A stretch of 64,000 nucleotides of DNA from Streptomyces sp. PT12 (GTDB lineage: Bacteria; Actinomycetota; Actinomycetes; Streptomycetales; Streptomycetaceae), in NCBI RefSeq assembly GCF_003311645.1, contig NZ_QEST01000048.1, forward strand, positions 81,313-145,312, in the 5' to 3' direction. The notes under the pieces are model-generated. The model was given only the letters and a program-made list of their open reading frames with translations. It was not told the DNA's origin and ran no database searches. The position numbers and the translations under genes were made by a program. Positions 1-9,639 of this stretch are shown piece after piece. Numbering within the stretch: position 1 is the first letter of the stretch; each line of letters opens with the position of its first letter.

Positions 1-366
1 GAGGCGCACTCCGTGTCGTACCCGAGCGCGTCGTTCACCTTCACTTGGGAGGCCGACGCGGGCCGTTGGCGGGTCTCGATGGACGGCGGGAAGACCGATC
101 TGGCGCCCGCGACCGTCGTGGTGCAGGAGGTCGAGGTCACCGCGTCGGACCTGCACGACAGCAACGGCAACGCGTCGCCGTTCACCGAGACCGTCGGGCA
201 CGGGGAGGCGACCGTGCTGCGCGACGGGCGGGCGTTCGAGGCCGAGTGGGACCGCGATCACCGGGACGAGGGAACGGAGTTCACGACGCCGGACGGGGAT
301 CCGCTGCCGTTCGCCGAGGGTCAGGTGTGGGTGGTGTACGCCGCGCCCTTCTCCGCCCTGGGGTGA
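1..366 (+). CDS. DUF3048 (YerB-like) lipoprotein, C-terminal part
   Basis: The frame is open from base 1, so this is the 3' end of a gene that begins outside the window. The visible ~121 residues match the C-terminal domain of DUF3048/YerB-type lipoproteins: an FTFTWEADAGRW strand, a GEATVLRDGRAFEAEW strand, and the closing PFAEGQVWVVYAAP motif typical of this domain. The family is usually an exported lipoprotein of unknown biochemical role. The signal peptide and first domain lie outside the window. The GTG at 13 is an internal valine, not a start. Family assignment is from remembered motif pattern and is fairly confident; function is unknown. Confidence 0.7.
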   Translation, partial: EAHSVSYPSASFTFTWEADAGRWRVSMDGGKTDLAPATVVVQEVEVTASDLHDSNGNASPFTETVGHGEATVLRDGRAFEAEWDRDHRDEGTEFTTPDGDPLPFAEGQVWVVYAAPFSALG

Positions 367-516
367 TCACCGCGAGCACCGCGAGCACCGCGAGCGAGGC
401 CGCCGCCATGACGCCCATCGCGCGGGCGGGGTGGGCAGCCCCGCGACCGTCGCCGACCTCGGGGACCTCGCCGCCCTCGGGGAGCGTGCCCTGAGGCCCG
501 TGCCCGCCGCGCGAAA

Positions 517-547
517 TTGACTTCAAGGAAGCTTGAAGTTCTAGGCT
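517..547 (+). promoter_or_regulatory. MerR-type promoter with 19-bp spacer and dyad operator
   Basis: A -35 TTGACT (517-522) and -10 TAGGCT (542-547) are separated by 19 bp, the over-long spacing typical of MerR-family activated promoters. Between them lies a perfect dyad ACTTCAAG-N4-CTTGAAGT (520-539). The -10 ends 7 nt before the ATG at 555, so the transcript would be leaderless. No MerR-family gene is visible in the window, so the regulator is probably encoded elsewhere. Confidence 0.75.
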
Positions 548-554
548 CTCCGGC

Positions 555-2540
555 ATGAGCATGGAAATGACCGCCTGGAACGAGCTCTACAACGCCCGGC
601 ACGCCAAGGACGACGAGCGGCCCTTCTCGCGGGAGACCTTCCGCCGCATCGGCGCCTTCGCGGCGCCGCACCGGGCCGCGCTCGCGGCGTTCCTGCTGCT
701 CAGCGTTGTGACCGCGCTGCTCGCCGTGGCCACCCCCGTGCTCGCGGGGCGCGTGGTCGACGCCATCGGCGAGGGCGCGGCCGAGGCCACGGTCGTCCGT
801 CTCGCGCTGCTGATCGCGGCGATCGCGGTCCTGGAGGCGGGCGTCGGGCTGCTGGCCCGCTGGCTGTCCGCGCGCATCGGCGAGGGCCTGATCCTCGACC
901 TGCGCACGGCCGTGTACGACCATGTGCAGCGCATGCCGGTGGCGTTCTTCACCAGGACCAGGACGGGCGCCCTGGTCAGCCGCCTGAACTCGGATGTGAT
1001 CGGCGCCCAGCGCGCGTTCAGCGACACGCTCTCCGGGGTGCTCGGCAACGTCGTGATGCTGCTGCTCTCGCTCGGCGTGATGCTCTCGATCAGCTGGCGG
1101 ATCACGCTGCTCGCCCTTGTGCTCCTGCCGGTGTTCGTGCTCCCCGCGCGCCGCATGGGCGCCCGGCTGGCGCGCCTTTCGCGCGAGGCGGCCAACCACA
1201 ACGCCGTCATGTCAGCGCAGATGACCGAGCGCTTCTCCGCGCCCGGCGCCACCCTGGTCAAGCTGTACGGGCGGCCCGCGGAGGAGTCGGCCGAGTTCGC
1301 GGCGCGGGCCGGGCGCGTGCGGGACATCGGGATCCGCACCGCGATGCTCCAGATGGTGTTTGTCACCGCGCTCACCCTCGTCTCCGCGCTCGCGCTCGCG
1401 CTGGTCTACGGGCTCGGCGGCCTCTACGCGCTGCGCGGCGGCCTCGAACCCGGCGCGGTCGTCTCCCTCGCGATGCTGCTGACGCGCCTCTACGCCCCGC
1501 TGACGTCGCTGGCCAGCGCGCGGGTCGAGGTGATGAGCGCGCTGGTCAGCTTCCAGCGGGTGTTCGAGGTGCTCGACCTGAAGCCGCTCATCGAGGAGCG
1601 CGCGGGCGCCCGCGCAGTGCCGGAGGGGCCGGTCTCCGTGGAGTTCGACGGCGTCGACTTCGCCTACCCGGCCGCCGACCGCGTCTCGCTCGCCTCGCTC
1701 GAAGAGGTCGCCACGCTGGACTCGCGCGGCGGCGACCAGGTGCTGCACGGCGTCAGCTTCCGTGCCGAGCCCGGGCAGCTGGTCGCGCTCGTCGGCTCGT
1801 CCGGCGCGGGCAAGTCCACGATCGCGCAGCTGGCGCCGCGCCTGTACGACGCCGACGCGGGCGCGGTGCGGATCGGCGGCGTCGACGTGCGCGACCTGAC
1901 GGCCGACTCGTTGCGCGCGACGCTCGGCATGGTCACCCAGGACGGCCACCTCTTCCACGACACCGTCCGCGCCAACCTGCTGCTGGCCCGCCCGGGCGCC
2001 GACGACGCCGAGCTGTGGGACGCGCTGCGCCGCGCCCGCCTCGACGCGCTGGTCGCGGCGCTGCCCGACGGGCTCGACACGGTCGTCGGCGAGCGCGGCT
2101 ACCGGCTCTCGGGCGGCGAACGCCAGCGGCTCACGATCGCCCGCCTGCTGCTGGCCCGCCCCCGGGTGGTGATCCTCGACGAGGCGACGGCGCACCTGGA
2201 CGCCACGTCGGAGGCGACCGTTCAGGAGGCGCTTGCCGAGGCCCTGGCCGGGCGCACGTCCGTGGTCATCGCGCACCGGCTCTCCACGGTGCGGGCGGCC
2301 GACCAGATCCTGGTCGTCGAGGGCGGCCGGATCGTCGAACGCGGCCCGCACGACGCGCTGTTGGCGGCGGGCGGGCGGTACGAGGAGCTGTACAGGACGC
2401 AGTTCGACACGGGGCCTGAAGGAGACCGGGACGGCCAGGACGAGGGCCGGGACGGCCAGGACGAGGGCCAGGACGAGGGCCAGGACAGGGGCGGGGGCCG
2501 GGTGCACGGCGGCGAACCGGCCGTCGTGCCCGTGGGCTGA
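555..2540 (+). CDS. ABC exporter, fused permease and ATPase
   Basis: This is a 661-residue half-transporter of the type I exporter class. Residues ~35-320 carry six hydrophobic segments; the nucleotide-binding domain follows at ~350-600. Walker A is GSSGAGKST (~414-422), the signature is LSGGERQR (~518), and Walker B is VVILDEATA (~538) followed by an IAHRLSTV switch-His motif, so the ATPase should be active. It would act as a homodimer or with another half-transporter; the substrate cannot be read. The C-terminus is a low-complexity tail of repeated GQDEG/GRDG units. The preceding MerR-type promoter suggests induction by a small molecule, as for efflux pumps. The ATG at 555 fits the predicted leaderless start. 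Confidence 0.9.
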   Translation: MSMEMTAWNELYNARHAKDDERPFSRETFRRIGAFAAPHRAALAAFLLLSVVTALLAVATPVLAGRVVDAIGEGAAEATVVRLALLIAAIAVLEAGVGLLARWLSARIGEGLILDLRTAVYDHVQRMPVAFFTRTRTGALVSRLNSDVIGAQRAFSDTLSGVLGNVVMLLLSLGVMLSISWRITLLALVLLPVFVLPARRMGARLARLSREAANHNAVMSAQMTERFSAPGATLVKLYGRPAEESAEFAARAGRVRDIGIRTAMLQMVFVTALTLVSALALALVYGLGGLYALRGGLEPGAVVSLAMLLTRLYAPLTSLASARVEVMSALVSFQRVFEVLDLKPLIEERAGARAVPEGPVSVEFDGVDFAYPAADRVSLASLEEVATLDSRGGDQVLHGVSFRAEPGQLVALVGSSGAGKSTIAQLAPRLYDADAGAVRIGGVDVRDLTADSLRATLGMVTQDGHLFHDTVRANLLLARPGADDAELWDALRRARLDALVAALPDGLDTVVGERGYRLSGGERQRLTIARLLLARPRVVILDEATAHLDATSEATVQEALAEALAGRTSVVIAHRLSTVRAADQILVVEGGRIVERGPHDALLAAGGRYEELYRTQFDTGPEGDRDGQDEGRDGQDEGQDEGQDRGGGRVHGGEPAVVPVG

Positions 2541-2597
2541 CGGGCCATCGCCCGGTCGGCGCACTTCAGCGGGCGGCCCGCTGGCCGGGCACACAAC

Positions 2598-3851
2598 ATG
2601 ATCAGTATGACCCTCACCCTTGATCATCTGCGCCGCTGCACCGTGGCCGCCGACCTCGGCGCGGCGCGTACACGCGTCTATCTCAAACAGACCGGGCTGA
2701 TCGTGGACGAGCCGTCCGTCGTGGCCGTGAACATCAAGACCGGCGCGCTCATCGCCGTCGGCACCCCGGCGGAGCGCATGGCGGGCCGCACCCCCGCCAC
2801 CATCAAGGTGGTCCGCCCGGTCAACGGCGGCACCGTCGTGGACATCGAGATGGCCCAGCGCATGCTGCGCGCCATGGTCGGCGCCAAGCTCCGCAGGGCC
2901 TGGCGCTTCCGGCCGATGCTGCGCGCCGCGGTGTGCGTCCCGCACGACGCCGACCCGCTGGCGCGGCGGGCGGCGCTCGAGACCATGATCGGCCTGGGCG
3001 CGCGCCGCGTCGAGCTGGTGGACAGCCTCATCACCGCGGGGGTGGGCTGCGGCCTTCCGGTCGATGAGCCAGAGGCCACCATGATCGTGCAGGTGGGCGC
3101 GGCGACCACGGAGATCGCGGTGCTCTCGCTCGGCTCGATCGTGGCCGCCGACAAGGTGGCCATGGGTGGCGAGACGATCGACCGCGCGCTGGTCCAGCAC
3201 CTGCGCAACCGCCACGAGATGCTGCTGCCCAGCCAGGCCGTGCGCCCGCTGCACCGGGCGCTCACCGGCGCCGTTCCGCACATGACCGAGGTGGCGGGGC
3301 GCGACGTGGCCACGGGCCTGGCCCGCACGGTCAAGGTCGACCCCGAGGAGCTGCGGGCCGCCGCCCAGCCGCCGGTCACCGGGCTGCTCGACGCGATCCG
3401 CGCCGTGCTGCACCGCTGCCCGCCCGACCTGGTGGCCGACCTCGCCGACCGCGGCGTGATGCTCACCGGGGGCGCGGCCGAGCTCCCCGGGCTCGACGCG
3501 ATGATCCGCGACAACACCGGCATGCCCGTCAACATCGCCGAGGAGCCGGGACTCTGCGCGGTCCAGGGCCTCGGCGCGCTGCTCGAGGGCAACGGCCGCC
3601 TCTCCCGGCACGGCAGGCGCGCCGCGCGCCGGGGGCGGCGCCGGGCCGCGGCGGCGGGCTCGGCCTTCGAGCCGCGCGCCTCGGACGCGGCCGAGCCAAC
3701 GGCCGAGCCGCTGCCCGACCCCCTGGGCGACAAGCCGCTCGGGGCGTCCCTCGGCGGCCGGGGCGGTGACCGGCTGGACGACCGGCTGGACGACCCGATC
3801 GACGACCGGCTCGACGACCAGCTCGGCAACGGGGAGAAGGCCCCGCTGTGA
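2598..3851 (+). CDS. MreB/Mbl-like actin-fold protein with acidic tail
   Basis: 417 residues. The first ~335 align by motif with MreB-class bacterial actins: phosphate-1 loop DLGAARTRVYL (~19-29), the RPVNGGTVVDIEMAQRML segment, a phosphate-2-like loop QVGAATTEIAVLSLG (~165), and the adenosine loop MLTGGAAELPGLD (~290). In the phosphate-2 loop the normal DIGGGT is QVGAAT, so Asp is replaced by Gln165 and two glycines are lost, which may weaken nucleotide hydrolysis. After ~335 come an Arg-rich stretch and an Asp-rich tail of repeated DDRL units coded by ~12-bp DNA repeats. Streptomyces carry extra MreB-like proteins beside MreB; this resembles such a paralogue. No mreCD genes are adjacent, arguing against it being the main mreB. 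The start could also be ATG 2607. Confidence 0.75.
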   Translation: MISMTLTLDHLRRCTVAADLGAARTRVYLKQTGLIVDEPSVVAVNIKTGALIAVGTPAERMAGRTPATIKVVRPVNGGTVVDIEMAQRMLRAMVGAKLRRAWRFRPMLRAAVCVPHDADPLARRAALETMIGLGARRVELVDSLITAGVGCGLPVDEPEATMIVQVGAATTEIAVLSLGSIVAADKVAMGGETIDRALVQHLRNRHEMLLPSQAVRPLHRALTGAVPHMTEVAGRDVATGLARTVKVDPEELRAAAQPPVTGLLDAIRAVLHRCPPDLVADLADRGVMLTGGAAELPGLDAMIRDNTGMPVNIAEEPGLCAVQGLGALLEGNGRLSRHGRRAARRGRRRAAAAGSAFEPRASDAAEPTAEPLPDPLGDKPLGASLGGRGGDRLDDRLDDPIDDRLDDQLGNGEKAPL

Positions 3852-3941
3852 CGCGGCGCCACCCCTGATCCCGCCCTCTGGTCCGGGCCCTGATCCCATC
3901 GGCCAGGGCCCCCGCGCCGCCCGCGCGTACGATGCGGGACT

Positions 3942-4388
3942 GTGATCGCGCCCGAGCCCCGACGGCACCCGCCGCCGGAGCGCGCGCCCGAGTGGCCCGT
4001 GGTGGCCGCGGTCGCGGTGGGGGGCGCGCTCGGCAGCGCGGGGCGCTACGGCGCGTACCTGCTGTGGCCCACCCGGGAGGGCGGCGCGGGCTTCCCCTGG
4101 ACCACCCTGGGCATCAATGTCGTCGGCTGCGCCCTCATCGGCGTGCTGCTCGTGCTGGCCACCGAGGCGCGCCCGGGGACGCACCGGCTGGTGCGGCCGT
4201 TCCTCGGGACGGGCGTGCTCGGGGGGTTCACCACGTTCTCGACCTACACGCAGGACGCCGAGCACCTGCTGCGCGCCGACCGGGTCGCGGTCGCCGCCGG
4301 GTACCTGGCCGCGACGCTGCTCGCCGCGCTGCTCGCGACCTGGCTCGCCGCGGCCGCCACGCGCGCGGCGTCGGGGGTGGCGCGGTGA
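3942..4388 (+). CDS. crcB: Fluoride ion channel CrcB/Fluc, subunit 1
   Basis: 148 residues with four hydrophobic segments. Family motifs visible are GGALGSAGRYGAYLL near residue 28, the GINVVGCALIG helix and the TGVLGGFTTFSTYTQDAE segment that holds pore-lining Phe and polar-track Thr/Ser residues of Fluc channels. The family exports fluoride as a dual-topology dimer. The gene overlaps the next crcB by 4 nt; such paired crcB genes usually encode heterodimers with opposed orientations. TACGAT at 3928-3933 lies 8 nt before the GTG start, a leaderless arrangement. No fluoride riboswitch consensus is recognisable in the ~90 nt upstream. Confidence 0.9.
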   Translation: MIAPEPRRHPPPERAPEWPVVAAVAVGGALGSAGRYGAYLLWPTREGGAGFPWTTLGINVVGCALIGVLLVLATEARPGTHRLVRPFLGTGVLGGFTTFSTYTQDAEHLLRADRVAVAAGYLAATLLAALLATWLAAAATRAASGVAR

Positions 4389-4744
4389 CGGGCTGGCTCC
4401 TCGTGGTCGCGGGCGGCGCGGTCGGCGCGGTGCTGCGGTATCTGACCGACCGCGCGGTGCGCGCCCGCCTGGGCGAGCGCTTCCCGTGGGGCACATGGCT
4501 CGTCAACGTCGTGGGCTGCGCGTTCATCGGGCTGCTGACCGGCGTCGCTGCCGAGGCGCGGCTGCTGCTCGCGACGGGGCTGTGCGGGGCGTTGACCACC
4601 TACTCGACGTTCGCGTGGGAGACCGTCGCGCTGGCCGGGCGCGACGCGCGGTGGCCCGCCGCGGGATACGCGGTCGGCAGCGTGCTGACGGGCCTGGCCG
4701 CGACCGTCGCGGGGGCGGCCGTGGCGCGCGTGTGGTGGGCCTGA
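4385..4744 (+). CDS. crcB: Fluoride ion channel CrcB/Fluc, subunit 2
   Basis: 119 residues, starting at a GTG that overlaps the preceding stop codon as GTGA, so translation is probably coupled. Four hydrophobic segments are visible with the motifs GGAVGAVLRYLTDRAV, GTWLVNVVGCAFIG and TGLCGALTTYSTFAWE. It is the expected partner of the upstream CrcB in a two-subunit fluoride exporter. Its N-terminus is shorter than that of subunit 1, which has a ~20-residue Pro/Arg-rich extension. A longer reading frame continues upstream but has no homology. Confidence 0.9.
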   Translation: MTGWLLVVAGGAVGAVLRYLTDRAVRARLGERFPWGTWLVNVVGCAFIGLLTGVAAEARLLLATGLCGALTTYSTFAWETVALAGRDARWPAAGYAVGSVLTGLAATVAGAAVARVWWA

Positions 4745-4772
4745 ACGGGCCGCGCGCGGCCGCTCGTTCGGG

Positions 4773-7238
4773 CTACTCGGCCCTGGTCAGGTACACCGTG
4801 CCGCACCCGTCGCACTCGCCCGCGCCCGACTCGGCCCACGCCAGCTCGCTCGTGTAGGTGGCGCTCGCCCCGTCCGCGTCGACGACGATCGTGGACGCGA
4901 CCTCGCCGAGCGGCGGGCCGCACGGGTCGTCGCGGTTCTGGAGCGGCTCGGTGCCGGTGTAGTGGCCGTCCCCGCCCGTGAACTCGAGCACAAAGGTGCC
5001 GCCGCACTCGGGGTCGGGCGTCTCGAACCGGTAGGTGCCGGGCGATGTCTCGACGAACTCGATCCCCCAGCCGTCGTCGGCGATCCACACCCCGGCGAGG
5101 TCCGTGGTCCACGCCTCGGTCTCCACGATCTCCTCGGGCACGGGGTCGCCGAACCCGTCGGACGAACCGTCGTCCCAACCGCCGTCGTCCCAGGTCGGCG
5201 TGTCGCTCGGGAACCCGCTGTCCGACGCGGCGTCCGACGACGCGCCCCCGTCATCGCCCGAGACGTCGGCGATGGCGAAGCCGAGGCCGACGACCAGCGC
5301 GCAGCCCACGAGCAGGGAGGCGAGCGACGCCCCCACGGCGCCCGCGGTGGCCCCCGCGCCGGCGGTCGCCCCCGCGCCGCCCGAGGCCGCGCCACCCGAG
5401 GCCGCCGCGCCGCCCGAGGAGGCCGAGGAGGCCGAGGCCCCGCCGCCCCATGTGCCGCCCGCGGCACCCGAGGACTGCATCGCGGCGACGCTCTCGCCGC
5501 TCCCTGGCGGCGGCAGCGCGCCACCGGTCAGCCCGCCGTCGCCCGGCGGGGCGCCCCAGCCGCCGTCGCCGCGCGAGGCGCCGACGGCATCGGGCGCATC
5601 GGGCGCATCCGGCGTCTCGGGCAGATCGGGCGGCTCCGGCGCCTCCGGCGTCAACGAGGTGTCGGGACCGGCCGGTTCGAAGCCGTTGTCCCGCATGTAG
5701 CCGTCGACGTCGAAGTCCCGCGGCGGCTCGGGGGCGGGCCCGCCCGGCGCGCCGCCGCCCGCGCCCCCGCCCGCCGTGACGCTGGCGTCACCGCCGCCGG
5801 TGCCCACCTCGTATCCGAGCCACGCCGACTGCGCGAGCAGCGCCGCGTACACCACGCGCCTGCCGATCAGCAGCGCCCTGATCGCCTCCTCATGGAGGAA
5901 GAACGCCTCGGCCCGGCGGTCGCCCGCCGCGCGGGACGCGACCCAGCCGCGGCCGAGCAGCCGCCCCCACACACCGAACCGCAGCGAACGCGCCAGCCCG
6001 GGCGACGTCGCCCGGGCCAGCCGCACCGCGAGGTCGGGGTGTCCCGCCGCCTCGGCGAGCGCCGCGGCCCTCTCGAGCGCCGGGCCGTGCGCGGCCAGCT
6101 CGCCCGGCGAGGTCGTCCGCAGCGACGCCCACGCGGTGAAGTGGGCGCACAGCCGCTCGGCGGGGAACGGGCCCGCGAACCGCCGCCGCAGCACCGGCAC
6201 CGTGTCGGCGACCGCGGCGTAGCCGTGCTCCCCGGCCAGCGCGAGGCCCAGCGCCTCCAGGCGCGCGCACGCCTCGTCGGGCGCGGCCACGCCCGCCAGC
6301 TCCCCGATGTGCCGGGGCGCCACCTCGGCGTCGCCGAGCGTGGCCAGCACGTGCAGCACCCCCATCGCCGCCGCGTCGGACGCCAGGTGGTCGAGCAGCA
6401 GCGGAAGCAGCTCGGCGACCTCGGCGGGGCGCGGCAGCCGCCCCCCGCGCGCCGGGTCGGAGCGCGTGAGCGCCGCCGCCCGCACCAGCGGCAGCGGCAT
6501 GCCGTCGGCGGCCCGCCACAGGGCGACGGCCGCGGCGCGCCCGCCCTCGGGCAGCGCGCCGCCGAGCTCCCTGGTCAGCAGGTCGAGCCCGGCGTCCCGC
6601 CCGAGGCCGCCGAGCCGCAGCGCCGTGCCCTCGCTCCACAGGGAGCGCTCGGCGCACGCCAGGACGAACGTCGCGGCGGGGGCCGCGTCCATCAGCTCAA
6701 GCAGGTGGTCGGGCGCCAGGTCGGCGTCGTCGACGTAGACGGTCACCCGCACATCGGCCATCAGCCGCCGCAGCTCGGTCCGGGTGGGCGCGTAGCCGGG
6801 GGCCTCGTAGCACGCCTCGAAGACCTCCTGGGCGAGGTCGCCCGCGTTGCGCCTGGCCCCGGCGAGGAACACCACCCCGTCGGGCCCGGGCGGCAGCGTC
6901 CGCGCCAGGTGCCGCAGCAGCGTGGTCCTGCCTGACCCCCGCGGCCCCCACAGCTGAACGGGCCCCCCGCCGCGCACCGCCTGGGCGAGCACGCGCGCCA
7001 CATCGTCGCGCCCCAGCGGCTCGGTCACCCGGCGCGGCAGCAGCGCGACCCGTTCCCTGCGCCGGGGGCGTGGGCGTTCGGGGCCCATCACCACGGTCAC
7101 CCGCGAGCCGTTGTCCGCGTCGACGATCACGTTGTGATCGCCCGCGACCACGGGCCCGTTGGCGTTGCCCCCGATGCCGATCCCGCGCACCGAGCGCGGC
7201 CCTTCCGGCGGTGAGGCGGTCCCGTCCGCGTCCGGCAT
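4773..7238 (-). CDS. STAND-like P-loop ATPase with one TM helix and a C-terminal extracytoplasmic domain
   Basis: 821 residues. Near the N-terminus (~18-40) is a glycine-rich beta motif, IGGNANGPVVAGDHNVIV. A P-loop ATPase domain follows: Walker A GPRGSGRTT at 98-106, with Arg104 where Lys is usual, and a Walker B-like VTVYVDDADL near 185. A helical region to ~480 resembles STAND winged-helix and helical parts. Residues ~490-635 are a Gly/Ala/Ser/Pro linker, then a single hydrophobic helix (~640-662) and an Asp/Gly/Ser-rich stretch. The last ~120 residues form a small beta-rich domain with paired cysteines (PECGG, DPCG, GECDGCG). With a cytoplasmic ATPase the C-terminal domain would lie outside. 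It reads as a one-component transmembrane sensor-NTPase; ligand and partner are unknown. It is divergent from lpd. Confidence 0.65.
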   Translation of the reverse strand: MPDADGTASPPEGPRSVRGIGIGGNANGPVVAGDHNVIVDADNGSRVTVVMGPERPRPRRRERVALLPRRVTEPLGRDDVARVLAQAVRGGGPVQLWGPRGSGRTTLLRHLARTLPPGPDGVVFLAGARRNAGDLAQEVFEACYEAPGYAPTRTELRRLMADVRVTVYVDDADLAPDHLLELMDAAPAATFVLACAERSLWSEGTALRLGGLGRDAGLDLLTRELGGALPEGGRAAAVALWRAADGMPLPLVRAAALTRSDPARGGRLPRPAEVAELLPLLLDHLASDAAAMGVLHVLATLGDAEVAPRHIGELAGVAAPDEACARLEALGLALAGEHGYAAVADTVPVLRRRFAGPFPAERLCAHFTAWASLRTTSPGELAAHGPALERAAALAEAAGHPDLAVRLARATSPGLARSLRFGVWGRLLGRGWVASRAAGDRRAEAFFLHEEAIRALLIGRRVVYAALLAQSAWLGYEVGTGGGDASVTAGGGAGGGAPGGPAPEPPRDFDVDGYMRDNGFEPAGPDTSLTPEAPEPPDLPETPDAPDAPDAVGASRGDGGWGAPPGDGGLTGGALPPPGSGESVAAMQSSGAAGGTWGGGASASSASSGGAAASGGAASGGAGATAGAGATAGAVGASLASLLVGCALVVGLGFAIADVSGDDGGASSDAASDSGFPSDTPTWDDGGWDDGSSDGFGDPVPEEIVETEAWTTDLAGVWIADDGWGIEFVETSPGTYRFETPDPECGGTFVLEFTGGDGHYTGTEPLQNRDDPCGPPLGEVASTIVVDADGASATYTSELAWAESGAGECDGCGTVYLTRAE

Positions 7239-7299
7239 GGCTCCCCCTGGCGTCCCCGATACGGCTGCGACGCGGCCACGCTAGTGACCCGCCCGCGCA

Positions 7300-7325
7300 G
7301 GAAAACCGTCCTACGACGGTTTTCC
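7300..7325. repeat. Perfect 11-bp inverted repeat, 4-nt loop
   Basis: Arms GGAAAACCGTC and GACGGTTTTCC flank the loop CTAC. It sits in the divergent gap between the ATPase start (7238) and lpd start (7459), about 60 bp upstream of the ATPase gene. It is more A+T-rich than its surroundings. Position between divergent genes favours an operator over a terminator, but the sequence alone does not decide. Confidence 0.6.
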
Positions 7326-7458
7326 CCCGATCCTTCACGTGACGGCCCCCACCCACCCGGCCACAGGGCCCCGAGGCCAGGCGCGGCGGGGAGTGGTGTG
7401 ATGGGGCGGGAGAATGGTCACCACCACCGTGCGAGCGCGAAAGAAGGCGTGAGGGTTC

Positions 7459-8868
<1,410 letters not shown>

Positions 8869-8947
8869 CCGCGTGGGACCCACAGGGCACTCGGCCCGAC
8901 TGTCAGGCATGACGGCCGGGCCGGGTGCCAGTAGTAACATGTAGGAC

Positions 8948-9190
8948 ATGGAGGCAACAGCTCGCGAGTTCAACCAGAAGTCCTCACAGATCCTCGCTGC
9001 CGCGGCACGCGGTGAGACCGTCACCGTTACCAAGAACGGCACACCCGTCGCCCGCGTGGTGCCGATCACCGAGAGTGATATCCCCCCGTACCCGGTCGAC
9101 CCCATGGGAGACATAGAGCTGCCCGACCTCGGCCTGCCCGACCTCACCGATGACGAGATCGAGGATGTGCTCAAGGGGATGGGCACGTGA
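8948..9190 (+). CDS. Phd/YefM-type antitoxin
   Basis: 80 residues. The N-terminal ~50 match the Phd/YefM fold: MEATAREFNQKSSQILAAAARGETVTVTKNGTPVARVVPI, where the strand NGTPVARVVP is the family hallmark. The acidic C-terminal tail would wrap the toxin. It overlaps the next gene, a PIN toxin, by 4 nt (GTGA). A -10-like TAACAT (8935-8940) ends 7 nt before the ATG, suggesting a leaderless, probably autoregulated transcript; the palindrome ACATGT (8938-8943) overlaps it. Confidence 0.87.
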   Translation: MEATAREFNQKSSQILAAAARGETVTVTKNGTPVARVVPITESDIPPYPVDPMGDIELPDLGLPDLTDDEIEDVLKGMGT

Positions 9191-9633
9191 GCTTGGTCGC
9201 GGTCGCCGACACCAACGCCCTGTACCGCCTGCTTGACCCACATCTCACCGGCCATCAGGAACACAAGAAGGCCCTGGCGACCGTCAGCCATCTCGTGGTC
9301 TCGCCGATGGTCCTGGCCGAGCTGGACTACCTGATCACGACCCGGGCGGGAGCCCGGAAGGCCCTGGCGGCAGCTCGGTTCATCGAACGTGCCACTGCCA
9401 CTCGTCGCTTCGAGATCCCTGCCGTCATCGCGCACCTGAGCGCCGCGCTCGCCGTCGCCGAGGGGTACGCGGACGCCGACGGCGGCAAGGGCATCGGCCT
9501 GACCGACGCGATGAACGTGGCCCTGGCCGCCGCGTACCGGACCGACTCCATGTTCACCACCGACCGCCACTTCCGCATGATCCGCCCCCTGACCGGCCAC
9601 CCGGCGTTCCGCCTGCTGCCCGACGACCTGTAG
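9187..9633 (+). CDS. PIN-domain ribonuclease toxin (VapC-like)
   Basis: 148 residues. PIN-domain acidic residues are visible: ADTNALYRLL (first Asp), LAELDYLI (Glu), GLTDAMNVALA and FTTDRHF (late Asp residues). The family cuts RNA with Mg2+ and is held inactive by the cognate antitoxin, here the Phd-like protein directly upstream. The 3' end abuts a minus-strand patatin remnant. A Phd-type antitoxin with a PIN toxin is a common mixed pairing in actinomycetes. Confidence 0.87.
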   Translation: MSLVAVADTNALYRLLDPHLTGHQEHKKALATVSHLVVSPMVLAELDYLITTRAGARKALAAARFIERATATRRFEIPAVIAHLSAALAVAEGYADADGGKGIGLTDAMNVALAAAYRTDSMFTTDRHFRMIRPLTGHPAFRLLPDDL

Positions 9634-9639
9634 CCCGCG

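Noticed and set aside
281-562. Small minus-strand membrane-like frame between the DUF3048 and ABC genes
   Set aside because: The hydrophobic run comes from the repeated GAGCACCGC units and no start signal or homology is seen; it also crosses the MerR-type promoter.
3852-3941. Fluoride riboswitch before crcB
   Set aside because: The conserved crcB riboswitch core is not recognisable and the -10-like TACGAT 8 nt before the start implies a leaderless mRNA.
1212-4496. A 1094-codon open frame on the minus strand
   Set aside because: It is antisense to the ABC exporter, MreB-like and crcB genes, and its composition (Arg/Ala/Gly/Pro-rich, no motifs) is that of a GC-rich shadow frame.
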